This document shows positions 45,043-56,428 of a stretch of 64,000 nt of DNA, piece after piece (positions within the stretch are counted from its first letter, which is position 1; each line of letters starts with the position of its first letter). Origin of the DNA: Linum tenue (lineage: Eukaryota > Streptophyta > Magnoliopsida > Malpighiales > Linaceae); assembly GCA_946122785.1 (NCBI GenBank), contig CAMGYJ010000010.1:46335134-46399133 (forward strand), given 5' to 3'. Under the pieces are notes generated by a model. The model made no database searches, was not told where the DNA came from, and saw only the letters and a program-made list of their open reading frames with translations. Position numbers and translations under genes: made by a program.

Positions 45043-45065
45043 GGTTACTCACCCTATCCTAAGCC
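45043..45065 (-). repeat. MULE right terminal inverted repeat
   Basis: Reads inward GGCTTAGGATAGGGTGAGTAACC. Just inside, GGTTACTCAC and GGTGAGTAAC alternate (45019-45053) and can form a hairpin. The left end has related AGTAAC boxes. Confidence 0.75.
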
Positions 45066-45074
45066 GCCCGACCC

Positions 45075-45282
45075 TACCCCATGCTAAGCTTCAATTCCAA
45101 ATCCCAAGCCCGACCCACACGATTTCCCTCCCTGTTCCAATTTGGGAATGCAAAGCAATTCCCACATGTTCTAATTTCGAGCGTTCAATTATATCGTGGA
45201 AGACTGGCCGACTACAAAATAAATAACATATGGCAGGGATTTTTTCAGCTTTTGGCAACAGACAAAACCGTGAGTATGGACC
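45075..45282. other. Flank of the MULE, partly duplicated
   Basis: A 24-bp stretch ending AAATCCCAAGCCCGACCC at 45091-45114 also precedes the MULE at 34090-34113, so the target lay in a small local repeat. The rest shows no recognisable gene. Confidence 0.5.
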
Positions 45283-45302
45283 TGTCAAGAACCGGTTGCT
45301 CC

Positions 45303-46234
45303 TAGGGGTGTTCAAACGGTTTGGTTACCATGGTAATCGTTTTAACCAGTACTATTTGGATAATTTGGTTTGGTTAATTTGGATAATTGGTTTGGTTTGG
45401 TTAAAGTTTTTAGCTTGTTTGGTTTAGGTGGTTTAGTTTGGTTTCAGACACTACTAACCGGTCAACCCAAATTAGTTAACCAACTGAGAGATTAATTAAT
45501 TGCTTCGGGAAAGGATCATTTTAATGATAAAAAGCATCCTACTAAGACGATCGAAATGATGAAAGAGTAAGAACGATGTGATTCCAGTTAAGTAATTAGT
45601 CATATATCTAACATATATTAATACACATACTTAATTCTTTGCATAACCACTCAAGAGTTAACGTTCATCCCTTTTAGACTCATAAAATATAAAGCTCAAT
45701 ATTGCTCATATAGTGTATATTTGTATATGTAAAATGTAGACCACAACATATGGATGCCCAGTTTAGATCAATTTCATACATTATGATGGATGAAAACTTG
45801 AAAGGAAGGTCATTTCTAGCCTATGATAATTGCTAAGAGACTAAGTCAATTTACACAAACACAACAATTCATTAACCCATACCATGGTCATAAATTTTTG
45901 TTAGGTGAATACTTCTATACTAATCGTAAGATAATTGTCTTACTTGCATGTATTTTTGTTAAGGGTCAACTATAACTACGTGTTGATTGTTATGTTTTAT
46001 TCATTATATAAATTGTGAATTGTTGCATTAACCGAAAATTTTCATCGTCAATGAAATGTGATTTTATATTGGTTGATCTGGTTAACCAATTAACCAAACC
46101 GATTAAACTTTAGTTTGGTTAATTTGGTTGTTGTATTAGTTTGAACGGTTTGGTTAGGATATTGTATTCCATGGTTAATGGAATTTAGCCTTATTTGGTT
46201 TGGTTATAACCATGGTAACCATTGAACACCCCTA
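45303..46234. mobile_element. hAT MITE in the left foldback arm
   Basis: 932 bp with ends TAGGGGTGTTCAAACGGTTT and, inward from the right, TAGGGGTGTTCAATGGTTAC. Perfect 8-bp duplications GTTGCTCC at 45295-45302 and 46235-46242. The interior is AT-rich without transposase; the subterminal zones are rich in GGTTTGGTT motifs. Confidence 0.92.
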
Positions 46235-46544
46235 GTTGCTCCAATAACTCGAGTTGTTGGGAGAGGTTCAATAGTGAATCATATACCACAACACTAACAC
46301 GCCCCCTCAAATGAAAGTCACTCACAAGGGCTTGAAATTTGCACAGGTCTGAAGACAAGAATACCATGTGCTTAACAAATGGGGCTCAGCCAGTGGCGGA
46401 CCCAGGATTGTCGGAGAGGTGTGTCGCCGATAAAAATAAAAAATTAAATAAAAAATTAATTAAAAATTATTAGAAATTAATTTATAAAGTTCACAATGTC
46501 ATGTTTACAACGATCAAAATGACTTTTAATCTACTTAAATGTCT

Positions 46545-46676
46545 CTAAAATACATTCATCACTATGCTGCAAAGCAAATCTTTTTCAAATATACACAAAC
46601 AATAATTCATAAATTTGTCACCCAACCGATTTCGAAAATCGTTCTTGATTATCTTCATAGCTGAAAATGCTTTTTC
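46545..46676 (-). pseudogene. hAT transposase C-terminal remnant
   Basis: About 43 codons ending in TAG at 46545. They match the hAT C-terminal dimerisation region (hATC): EKAFSAMKIIKNDFRNRLGD, then MNYCLCIFEKDLL. The frame upstream is lost within a few codons. The element is a deletion derivative of an autonomous hAT transposon with Tip100-like ends. Confidence 0.85.
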
Positions 46677-46984
46677 GCAGCTTGCATTTCAACATACAAA
46701 GTCATACCAACTTCAAAAGTATTCTGGTGAGTCTCGACAGTTGCCGCTTGGGCTTTGGTAATTTTTTTGTTTCTCCATTAATGAAAGGACCCATCCCAGC
46801 ACACATGTATATTGGTATGGCCTGTGGGTTTTTTTAATAGCAATTGATATGATTATGAGTTATTTTAAAAAAATTAAAAATGAATTTTGTTAATTAGAAT
46901 TTAAGATTGATTCATTTAAATAATAAAATTCTTCCAATCTAATGAAGGTGTGTAAGCTATAATTATCAAAGGGTTGTCGGAAGT

Positions 46985-48547
46985 TGACTCACTTCTACTG
47001 TCACCCTAGGAATTGGCCAAGTGAAACCACTTCCTAAAGCGTAGTATAGCGGGTTAGGTTTATATGTCAACCCGGGTCCTAGATTTGCTGACTACTCAAT
47101 GAGTTCTTGTTATCTAGCAATAAAACTGGAGTGCAAGTCTAAACTACCAAACAAACAAAGCAAGTAAACTGGTTGTATTCAGGTTAAAGAGGTCACCCGG
47201 ATATGGTCCCCCCTAGTCTGCAGTTAAGCCGGATTGTAATTACCAAGTTCAGTTTCTATGAAGATTATACTGCGGAAGGTTCTTAAACAGCCTGAAGTCT
47301 CGACTAAAGGTCTTCAGACCCTCTCAATCTGACTCTCTAGCGGGCGACTAACCTCCACCGGAGTCGACAGATTGAGGCCCTAAGAACAAAACCTCCACTA
47401 CCGGAGTAAATCCGGTACAGAATAGTGAGTTGGCTCCTCGACTAAAGTCACCAACTCCCTACCTTCAATCAAGGATGCTCTATCAACCTAGTCAGAGATT
47501 CTCATTCTAGGTTAAAGCAGAAACAACAGGAATTTGATCAGGATTCAAGTCATTCAATCATAAAACCTCAATCGAATATAATCAATCACAGAATCAGTAC
47601 TTGGGTTCATACAATCAATCTCAACATACATAACTAGGGTTTCCCACACCCAGATGAATGGGAGAACTACTCCATGGAGAGAGAAGCAAAAGCAGAATCA
47701 GACGCGGAAATCATACTGTGAAGATGGATTTCTGCTCCTGGACGTTGAATCGGCACTTCTCCAAGCTCAAACCAAGCTCCAAGGGTGTTGAAGATCGATC
47801 TAGGGCGCTTGGAGACTCTTGTTCGTCGCTTTCTCTCTCTAGGAATCGTTCTATCTCTCTAAAACTCGAATCCCCTCTCAATTTGGCTGAAATCTGCCTA
47901 AAAGGGCATCATTGGCCAAAGCACTATCGAGGGCACGGCCGTGCTTTGCCTCAGCCCGCCCGTGCTTTGGCTAGGGTTAATTACACGGCCACATGTTGGT
48001 GAAAACACGGCCGTGCTTTTGGGAAAACACGGCCGTGCTTTGGGAAAACACGCCCGTGCTTTGTCTCGGCCCCGCCCGTGTAATCAGCTCATGTCTGCCA
48101 AACTCGGATTTGCTCTCGGCAGTAAAAGCACGGTCACAGAACACGGCCGTGTTTTGAAGGCCTCCTGCCCGTGTTTTTACTGCCGAACCTGTTCCCCTAT
48201 ATTCAATGCTTCGTTTCTCCCTCGTCCGGACTCCGAATCAGTCGCCGTTTGATCCCAGACGCTCGTAGTCTCGTCCTCTTTCTTTTCATGTCAAAGTTGC
48301 ACGATTCTTTGTCCATTAAGTGAGGTAGAAATCCATTCTTCTTCAGGTCATGCCAGAGTTTCTTCTCCCGAATCGCCAATTGATCTCTGATTGACTTGAA
48401 ACTTGCGCCTATGCTTCACTTTATGTGCTAGGACCTGAAATATGACAAAGGAACACAACCTAGCGTAAAATAGGCCAAAGATGTGATAATGCAAGCTTAA
48501 ACGATCAAGGAACAAAGGGGAAAATATGTGCAAATATCGAGTCATCA
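46985..48547 (-). mobile_element. Solo LTR E, related to the Athila-C LTR
   Basis: A 1563-bp LTR without an internal region, perfect duplications GAAGT at 46980-46984 and 48548-48552. It starts TGACTCACTT and ends GAGTCATCA. The first 500 bp align with the Athila-C LTR (GGCCAAGTG, TCAACCCGGG, TTATCTAGCAA in order), but sequences are well diverged. A cluster of CACGGCCGTGC motifs at 47930-48170 corresponds to the cluster at 17795-18010. The orientation given is that of the Athila-C element. Confidence 0.9.
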
Positions 48548-48872
48548 GAAGTCCATAACTTAAAATTTTTATACCGAAAATATGTTGGTCCTTCACAAAA
48601 TTCTCGGGCGAGGGTGTGTCGGACGACACACCCTCCCTTGCCTTGGGTCCGCCACTGGGCTCAGCCTTCTATGACCGAGAGGTCTTCTGTTCGATTCCCG
48701 ATGACCCCCATTTATTAAGCACATGATATTCTTGTCTTCAAACCTGTGCAAACTTCAAGCCCTTGTGAGTGGCTTTCGTTTGAGAGGGCGTGTTAATGTT
48801 GTGGTATATGATTCACGATTGAACCTCTCCCAACAACTCGAGTTATTGGGATCAACTGGTTCTTGACAGCAC

Positions 48873-51235
48873 CCTACCAGCTGTTACAATAACTGCTGCA
48901 AACCCGCCGCAAGGGTGACTGCCTCAAAGTTTTGCCACCGGTCAGTGGAACCCCTACTGGCAATTTTTCTAGCAGCGGTCACAACTACTGTTGTTGGTCA
49001 TTTCTACACATACTATAATACGCTGAAGGGAAAAACAGCTTTCCCATTTCAAATTTGCTGCCTCCAGAGCGTTTCACGGAGGGGTAGTTTTGGAAACAGA
49101 CTTCTCGCATCCCTGAACGGACCACTAATTGTCAAGGCCCACAAAGAAATATGTCGTATTTTGGGCGACGAAATTTTTTGGTTATGCCTGCGGCCTTCTC
49201 TCTCCTCTTTTTTATCTTTATTCTTTCTCCATTTCCTCGTGAAGACACCATGATCTCATTTCTGCTCTATGGAATCGACTTTCTTGGAACCAAATCTACG
49301 ACTCTTTGCAGAATCTAAAGGATGAGCGGCCAGCCAGATAACGTGGTCGTCCGCGATTGCAATAGAGAAACGATGGATCGGAATAATCTAACTTCGACAA
49401 CCACTACGACGGGCTGTTGATTTCGAGTCGACCTACTTCGGAGTCAAATCGAAGCCTCTCTTCCCAGATTTCAGGGCCGTACGCAATCAGAGCTTGGAAA
49501 GGATGAAGGAGGCTGACTTCGAGGAGATATCATAGAAAGGCGGCGGCGCCGTATCGTGAGGTCTGCAGGGAGGAGGAAAGGGGCGGAGAACGATATCGAA
49601 GGCCTCTTGGGAGAACCGGAGAAGGGGGAAATCAAAGCCCTCTTACGAAGTTATGTTTTGCTCCTCAATCCATGTCAATACTGCATAGTACGCCCCTAGC
49701 TTGCTAATACCCATAGAATTTTCCGTAGGCATAGTTATAAAGTAGCTAAAGATTGGATTTCTTGAAATGTCCAATTGGTAGAACTATTTATCTCGGTTTT
49801 TTAGAATACCTTGATAGGATTCTGATTTCAATTTGCTAATCCTAAGATAACCTTGCATATGTATTCTAGAATCACAGTGTCATGTGTATGAGTGCTTTTG
49901 ATTTTGATTAATTCTTTTTATGTCGGTGGAACGACCCTTCACAGGTTCTTCAATAGTGAAAACCACACCAATAGGTACACAAAGCTAGGAACCTCCTGAT
50001 GAATTTGATAACCCACATAAGACTTTCATGCCACGAAAGAGAGATTTAAGAGTTGTTTGATCTCTCTACTTACAAGCTCTAATAGAGTACTCTTTGAGTC
50101 TGATACTTCTGAACTAAAATTTCTTTTTTCATTATGAGTTCAAGGATTTGAACAAGCTTTAGTACACAAGGAAATAATAGCCTAGGATGTTAGGTTCTAT
50201 TTTCGAGTTTCCATCTTTACGTTAATTGATCGAGTACTCTGCTTTCTTTGCAACTGATTGCAGCTCTTTGATGCTGACAATTAGTTACACTATAGATTTT
50301 TGTAGAGAGGTGCAGGGTGGATGGGAAGAATTTATCGGAACTAACCTGATGCCACCTACCAAAATTAGTGGTATGGAATATGGATACTTGGATCTGCCAA
50401 CTACCAAGGGAATATGTTGTTTACAAGGTTGATGTCTTTTCACTAATTCCATTTTGTTCTGTGTGTATGTGTTGTCAGTTGTGCTTTAGTGAATTTTGCT
50501 TTTATACGGTTTTGGTGGGTTTTTTTGAAGAGTCGGGGAGAAACACCTGGATGTAGCTAAGCAAAGAGGTTACTACAAAGTCTGGTTCAGATGATTTAGG
50601 TACACCTCTCTCCAGTCGGATAATCTGAAAGTCTCTTTAACTCCATGGTATGTGCATGTCATATGATGGTTGAGCGACCGAGATATGAATTGGATTATTA
50701 TACTGAATTTGCTCACCTCCATTTAGTTCATTCCCTTCATTTGAGTATGGTTTATCTGACATAGATGGTTGCGAATAGACTCTAGATGATACTTCTCTTT
50801 GGGGTTGCACATTGCTATCTTTATATAAAACCTCATACTGTTAACTGAATAGCTTTTCTTAAAGATGTCATTTCTTGAATCGATAATGCCTGCATTTATG
50901 GATGAATATGTTATTTAGATGTTAGATGCTATCTTGCCTGGATTTGAAACATTCTTAATTTTCTCTTTTTGGTTGAGCTTCACAAAATGCTTTGCTTTTT
51001 CAAAATTTTTATTAATTTCTTTTACTCAGCCTGTATTTATATCTAGTTCATTGCTTTACTGTTATCTATACGGTAGTTGTCTGTTTGAGGCTCTGGAGCA
51101 CGGATACTCTGATTTTAATAAATGAAATCAAAAGAACAAAACATGATGACTTTCCCTTTGGCGTAAAGATCATGTTGGTCTGGTGCCTTCATTTTCATTT
51201 TGCTCACAATCTCTTCATAATATGTTGACCTGCAG
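48873..51235. other. No gene recognised; possible degenerate exons
   Basis: Short open stretches, some with splice-like borders (for example 50310-50432 on +). It leads into the TBL fragment, so the upstream part of a captured or dead gene may lie here, but I cannot identify it. Confidence 0.35.
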
Positions 51236-51513
51236 GATGTGATCTATTTAAAGGAACTTGGTTCTATGATCCACGTGGGCCCATCGCCATGTACACGAAC
51301 AATAGATGTCCAGTCATTACACGGATGGAGAATTGCAAGGAAATGGAATACCAGATACTGAGTACGAGAGTTATCATTTGAAACCATCACAATGTGAACT
51401 CCCTCGCTTCGATGCCAAAATTTCCTCGAACGGATGAGAGGAAAACCTCTAGCTTTCGTTGGCGATTCAGTAGCTCGAAACCAAATGGAATCATTGCTCT
51501 GTTTTCTCTAGCA
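51236..51513 (+). pseudogene. TBL/PMR5-family pseudogene fragment
   Basis: Follows a good acceptor (TGACCTGCAG) at 51235. Across three frames it encodes the PMR5 N-terminal block (CDLFKGTWFYDP; MYTNNRCPVI), then [21 protein letters not shown], then the GDS esterase motif [41 protein letters not shown] proteins are Golgi O-acetyltransferases acting on cell-wall polysaccharides. One-base losses near 51342 and 51420 break the frame. The usual C-terminal DxxH motif is not found. A degenerate continuation may run to about 51660. Confidence 0.85.
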
Positions 51514-51660
51514 GGCAAGTAGATTAACTTTTTCTTCCGCCATCTGCATATTCCAAATGACCGGAAGGTCCGGAACCTGACATTATTTTTACCTCTCCAG
51601 GTGGAAGTTCCAAAATATCGAGGGAACAAAATAATACACCGTTACTACTTCGGATCGACA

Positions 51661-52404
51661 TCTACTACGATTGGTCTAATTATGGACAAGTCTAAGTAGG
51701 CCAACTTCTTTCTCACACTGCTGAGCTGTCTAGCTTTTGGACACAACAATGTTTAGCTTTTCCGGAGTAGATTTTCACTTGGTGAAGGTGAATAGGTTTT
51801 TTATTATCCAGAATGGGCTTAGTTTAGTTTAGAATCATCCTTTTTTTGGGTGTAACCAATCCAGTTTTTTATTTATTATATCTTAGAGAAGGAGACTAAT
51901 CCTGAACCATGAACACAAGTAACCGTGACTAAATTCTTCGGGCTTAATATCTGCTTAAGGTCCCCCAGGGCTCGGGCCACTATTGGAGCGGGCCAACGAG
52001 CTAAACTGGTTGAAAATCTTTAATACTTCAAAATTCGGATATTCAAAACAAAAATTTTGGGTTCCAAATTTGATGATCGAGTCAAGTCCATCATTAATTG
52101 AGGACTTTCAGAGAGTTTGGTTGAAATTCAAATGTCGGTATTCAAAATCCTTTCGTGATAGACAAGAGTTTTTGCGTTTAATTATTGTTGGGTGGGAGGA
52201 AGAGAAAGCGTAACGGATGGGGATGAGATTGTAGTTATTAATTATTGGGAGTTGCAGATGGATAACATAAGCCATAAAAAGGAGTAAATTTGATTTGTCA
52301 TTTCTGATCAGTCCAATCGTGTTTGGATCGCATTTAACAGAATTTTATAATAAATTGTAAACAACTTAAGAGTTAAGATTACACAGGTTTCACTACTTTA
52401 GTTA
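51661..52404. other. Intergenic; nothing recognised
   Basis: AT-rich. An open frame at 51983-52213 has no family resemblance and no supporting signals. Confidence 0.4.
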
Positions 52405-52413
52405 TAATCATTA

Positions 52414-53581
52414 GGCAAAATACAGCTGTATATCCACAACTAGCAGGTTTGCGACAAATATATCCACAACTATCGAAATACACGAAATATCCATTTCCGT
52501 CCACTCCGTTAACTCCGTCAGTTAACTTGACGACTGGACAGACGGTGGATGCTTAGTTGGCGTGTGTCTGACCCCACTAAATGACGTGGATTAAAAGAGA
52601 AAAAAAATATAGGCAAAATACAGTTGTATATCCACAACTATCAGGTTTGTGACAAATATATCCACAACTATCGAAATACATGAAATATCCAAAAATCGGA
52701 AGGTTGTGTGACAAATTTATCCACTTTCGTCTGAAACTATAACGGCGTGTCAGACGGCGTTAAATTGACTAACGGAATGCTGAATCGATGTCATCTCACC
52801 TGCCACATAAACCAAAAAGCAACCAAACTTTACACCGTTATCTGTTAGGCCTCGCTGCTGTAGTCTTCTCTGTTGACGATGTGGTTAGATTTAAGATTTT
52901 TTTGTTTGAGATTAAAGCTTGGTATCACCATGGCGCCGACTACATGGAAGCCGTCGGAGTAAAAGGGAGGCAATGGTTGGGGATTGTGTTAGGGTTATTT
53001 GGGGGTGGAGGCGTCGATCGGAGGAGGATCGGTGGTTATCGGGCATGTTTCTGGGTTGGATTTTGATTTTTTAGTCTCACCGTCTGTGGTTTTTAGGGTT
53101 TTAAATGTTTTTCTCTTTTAATCCACGTCAATCAGTGGGGTCAGAAACACGCCAACTAAGCATCCACCGTCTGTCTAGTCATCAAGTTAACTGATGGAGT
53201 TAACAGAGTGAACGGAAATGGATATTTCGTGTATTTCGATAGTTGTGGATATATTTCTCACAAACATGATAGTTGTGGATATATTTGTCACAAACCTGAT
53301 AGTTGTGGATATACAACTGTATTTTGCCTTTATTCAACTAGCCTATTTGGCATCTACGTGTAAAGTTTGGTTGCTTTTTGGCTTATGTGGCAGGTGAGAT
53401 GGCATCGATTCAGCATTCCGTTAGTCAATTTAACGCCGTCTGACACGCCGTTATAGTTTCAGACGGAAGTGGATAGATTTGTCATACAACCTTCCGATTT
53501 TTGGATATTTCGTGTATTTCGATAGTTGTGAATATATTTGTCACAAACCTGATAGTTGTGGATATACAACTGTATTTTGCC
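52414..53581. mobile_element. Mutator-type MITE with interleaved inverted arms
   Basis: 1168 bp with outer ends GGCAAAATACAGCTGTATAT and, inward from the right, GGCAAAATACAGTTGTATAT, and perfect 9-bp duplications TAATCATTA (52405-52413 and 53582-53590). Four arms are present in the order A (52414-52610), B (52613-52850), A' (53110-53327), B' (53370-53581). A pairs with A', B with B'. All share about 95 bp at the tips (GATAGTTGTGGATATA). Middle 52850-53110: no known gene. Confidence 0.85.
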
Positions 53582-53743
53582 TAATCATTAAGATTACAGT
53601 GTTCATCATTGATGAAAAGGTATATGACTTTCAAAAATAGAAAAATAATTTCTCTGACACCTTAATGTCATACGAAATTTAACATTTCAAATAATTTGAC
53701 AATTTCATATACACATCATGAATACATTATATTTAAATGACAT

Positions 53744-53772
53744 TCCGACCAATGGGTCGGACACCAATCTAG
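53744..53772 (+). mobile_element. Helitron 3' end (candidate)
   Basis: A 7-bp stem (TCCGACC / GGTCGGA, loop AATG) then 7 bases and CTAG followed by T, the plant Helitron 3' pattern (hairpin, then CTRR, inserted before T). The body lies to the left; I could not find its TC 5' end. The TBL fragment and the interleaved MITE may lie inside it. Confidence 0.55.
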
Positions 53773-53773
53773 T

Positions 53774-55977
53774 ACATTTTAAAGAGTTTGATTTGCTCCA
53801 TTTCAAATTTCCTGCAACGAGAGTGAAAGTAGGAAGGGTATTTTCGCCTACACAATCATTTTTTTATTTCATATAAAAAGATATCAATGCTAGGATTTGA
53901 ACCATGGTCTCTTCCACCAAAGAAAAGAATTGTAACCAATTAGACTAGACACATTTGTTGTACTTTGTTAATACAAAACATAGAGGAAGTTAAAATTATG
54001 AAAAACAAAGTACTTTTCTATCACAGTTAGTTAGCCCGCTAAGTCTCCTGTATGTATTTTGTGGAGTTTGATACTTATATTTTCATATTTTAATAATTAA
54101 TATATTATTTTTCTAACTTATAAATGAAGGATAATCTTAAAATCTCAACACAAATATCATTGGTTGGAATATTGCGCATTGAATTGAATTGTTGAATGAA
54201 GTGTTCAATGACGATATAAGGACACTGGTACCATACATTTCAAGATAAAGAAAAATGACAAACACCGATACCAATTATCTCGACAGTTTATGCTAAAATT
54301 CTAAATTGTTTAATCATTCAATTTGAATGATAGTTTGTTCAAATCAAGAAAATAATTTACGATTGTGTATGAACAAAAATAAAAACATATGTATTGTATT
54401 ACGAAAATGTATTTATTTTAAGAATCTAAACAAAACAATCAAAACTTCCATACGACCCCTTATTTCAATAATGTAATTAATGAAATAATTCTTATCAGCA
54501 TGATGCAATGTCCAAGCTAAGGTCCAAGTATTAACACCAGTATATAGTATTCATCATAATTAACTATTTCAATATCCATAACTAACTATTAATGGTTATT
54601 TTCTTTCTCTTAGAGAGTTTAATGTAACACTCTCATGCCTAGCTATACTCTAAGCATTTGTTTTCTTTTTCACAATATCATTTGCAGTTATTTATTAAAT
54701 CAACTTTGTTTCTAGCTTTCAATTCCTAATTATTCACTTCTTCATACCAACTTATGATAATGCTATATATATTTTTCATGTCTAATCTATTAAACATAAA
54801 TGTTGCTTATCACTTAAATTCAATGGTATCCATGTTAGGTTTGATGTCACCAACATATTCTCCCAATTTCTCCTAAAAGCATAATATATTGCGCTTGATA
54901 TCATAGTTTCGTTAGGTAAAGTTCAACAAACTCAATCAATATTCGAACTCTTCGAAATAGCTATCTACATGCGAATATGAAGTACTGAGTAGCTAAAACT
55001 CTACTTGAGTTAGTACAATCTTTTGCGCTATCGATTCAAAATTCAATACATGATTATCTTTGTACAATTTAGTCATACTAATTGTGCAGTAGGGAACATC
55101 TTATCAAAATCTTAAAGAAAGACTCTTTGATTGATCGCTTTATTGATGTAATCAATTCTACCAAAACAGAAGTGATCAAATTTATAAGATGCACACAAAG
55201 TTTGCTATAATTATTGAGGTTCAGCAGCACGTTAGGCGTACGACGGTCATTGGGCATTTGTCTATCTCTTAGCTCGCCTAGACATGCTTAGACATTATAA
55301 TAAAAATAACAATTTAAATAATAATGAATAAAATAACGGTTCTGAAGCAATTTCATACTTTAGTTCAAATGATTTAACAACAAACGAAATAACTCTCAAG
55401 TTTATAAATTATTTTCTTTTACCAAATGATATAATTTATTTATTCATGAGGTGAAATAGCTAATTATAAGCACTTCAAATTTAAGTTAAAACTCTATATG
55501 ATGCAATTGTCTGTCGAGAGAGGTCTCTAAGAAACATGGTTTACTTTATTATTCCTTAGGTGGATATAATATCTATCTTCATCGTTACTTTTACATTGTA
55601 TTCAATTTAGTATACTTTTTCATTTAGATAGATTTGTTAATGATGTTCTGGGATATAATATATCATTATATATGATGGTGTAGGATATTAATTCCTCTCA
55701 TTTTAGGTTCAAATTGATGCATTTTCCCCTTAACCGTTCCCTTTTATTGGTTAATAATTTTTATGATATTTTTCACTTTGAAATATCGTGAGCGGAATCT
55801 ATACACAGCAATTTGTGTTTTTTCGCTTCCTCTTCTCTTGGTTAGATATTGTGTCCATATTGATTCCTATATTGATTATCGAATTACTACTTTTTTTTCT
55901 TCTTTTTTCTGATGCAAGATATGATTTTATGTTTGATAATATAGATTTATTTTTCAAGCATGTGGATGCTTGAGAGT
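53774..55977. other. AT-rich intergenic DNA
   Basis: No gene, RNA or bounded repeat recognised in about 2.2 kb. Confidence 0.5.
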
Positions 55978-56428
55978 AGGTTGTCAACCCGCGGGTCGAC
56001 CCACTTTGACCCTGACCCGGTGAGAAAAACGGGCTGCACGCACCCGCCGAGTCGACCGCTACAAGGTATCGGGTTAGAGGTCAAATTGTGTCATTTTTTT
56101 CTTTGGTTTGCGAAATGCTCCTATTTTCCGATTTTCTTTTCGCCTAACTCAATCTTTGGAATCCTAAGTTGAACATTTGAATATTGTTGTTATATAATTG
56201 TGTGTGAATTTTCACTATATGTTGGATCTAAGTACGGCATGTTATTTTAGTATAATATTATATGTTATAACTCATATGTTAGATGAGATTTGATATAATT
56301 TATCAGGATAAGTATAATATAATGACTCTTTCCATATTTTCAGGCTAAACCGGGCTAAATCGGGTGACCCATTAACCCTTGACCCACTAGATTCACCGGG
56401 TCCGGGTCAACCCGCGGGTTGAAAACCT
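55978..56428. mobile_element. MITE with CAACCCGCGGGT inverted ends
   Basis: Left end AGGTTGTCAACCCGCGGGTC; right end read inward AGGTTTTCAACCCGCGGGTT, followed on both sides by GACCC. About 450 bp, no coding. I could not settle a target duplication, so superfamily is open (the ends resemble hAT MITEs). Confidence 0.65.

Larger units (their letters stand above)
34114..45065. mobile_element. MULE with FAR1-type transposase and Ulp1-like protease
   Basis: A 10,952-bp Mutator-like element. Perfect 9-bp duplications GCCCGACCC flank it (34105-34113 and 45066-45074). The ends are 23-bp degenerate inverted repeats (15 of 23 matching) finishing in AGTAACC. Two spliced genes converge: a C48 protease gene on + (35668-39896) and a transposase gene on - (41185-44437). 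Ulp1-bearing MULEs are known in plants (KAONASHI in Arabidopsis, CUMULE in melon). Leader, introns and the 1.3-kb intergenic zone are filled by ACCATATGGT minisatellites. Confidence 0.93.
46391..48657 (-). mobile_element. hAT element (Ac/Tip100-like ends), deleted
   Basis: Ends CAGTGGCGGACCCAGG and, inward from the right, CAGTGGCGGACCCAAG. Perfect 8-bp duplications GGCTCAGC at 46383-46390 and 48658-48665. A remnant of the transposase C-terminus lies at 46545-46676. It was later hit by a solo LTR (46985-48547). It sits at the centre of the foldback sequence. Confidence 0.93.
45283..48872. mobile_element. Foldback-type sequence, arms split by other transposons
   Basis: The left arm (45283-45302 plus 46235-46382) and the right arm (48666-48872) are inverted copies. 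Both contain CTGTCAAGAACC, AACTCGAGTTGTTGGGAGAGG, ATCATATACCACAACA, AACACGCCC, CACTCACAAGGGCTTGAA and AAGACAAGAAT. Without the inserted elements the unit is about 0.38 kb and could fold as a hairpin. I found no clear target duplication. The centre has a tRNA-like B box (GTTCGATTCCCG, 48689-48700). Confidence 0.75.

Noticed and set aside
34090..45114. 24-bp direct repeat ending CCCAAGCCCGACCC on both sides as the MULE target duplication
   Set aside because: The right copy lies 40 bp outside the true 9-bp duplication GCCCGACCC at 45066; it is a small pre-existing repeat in the target.
48661..48720. Functional tRNA gene at the centre of the foldback
   Set aside because: Only a B-box-like sequence is present; no cloverleaf with acceptor and anticodon stems can be drawn.
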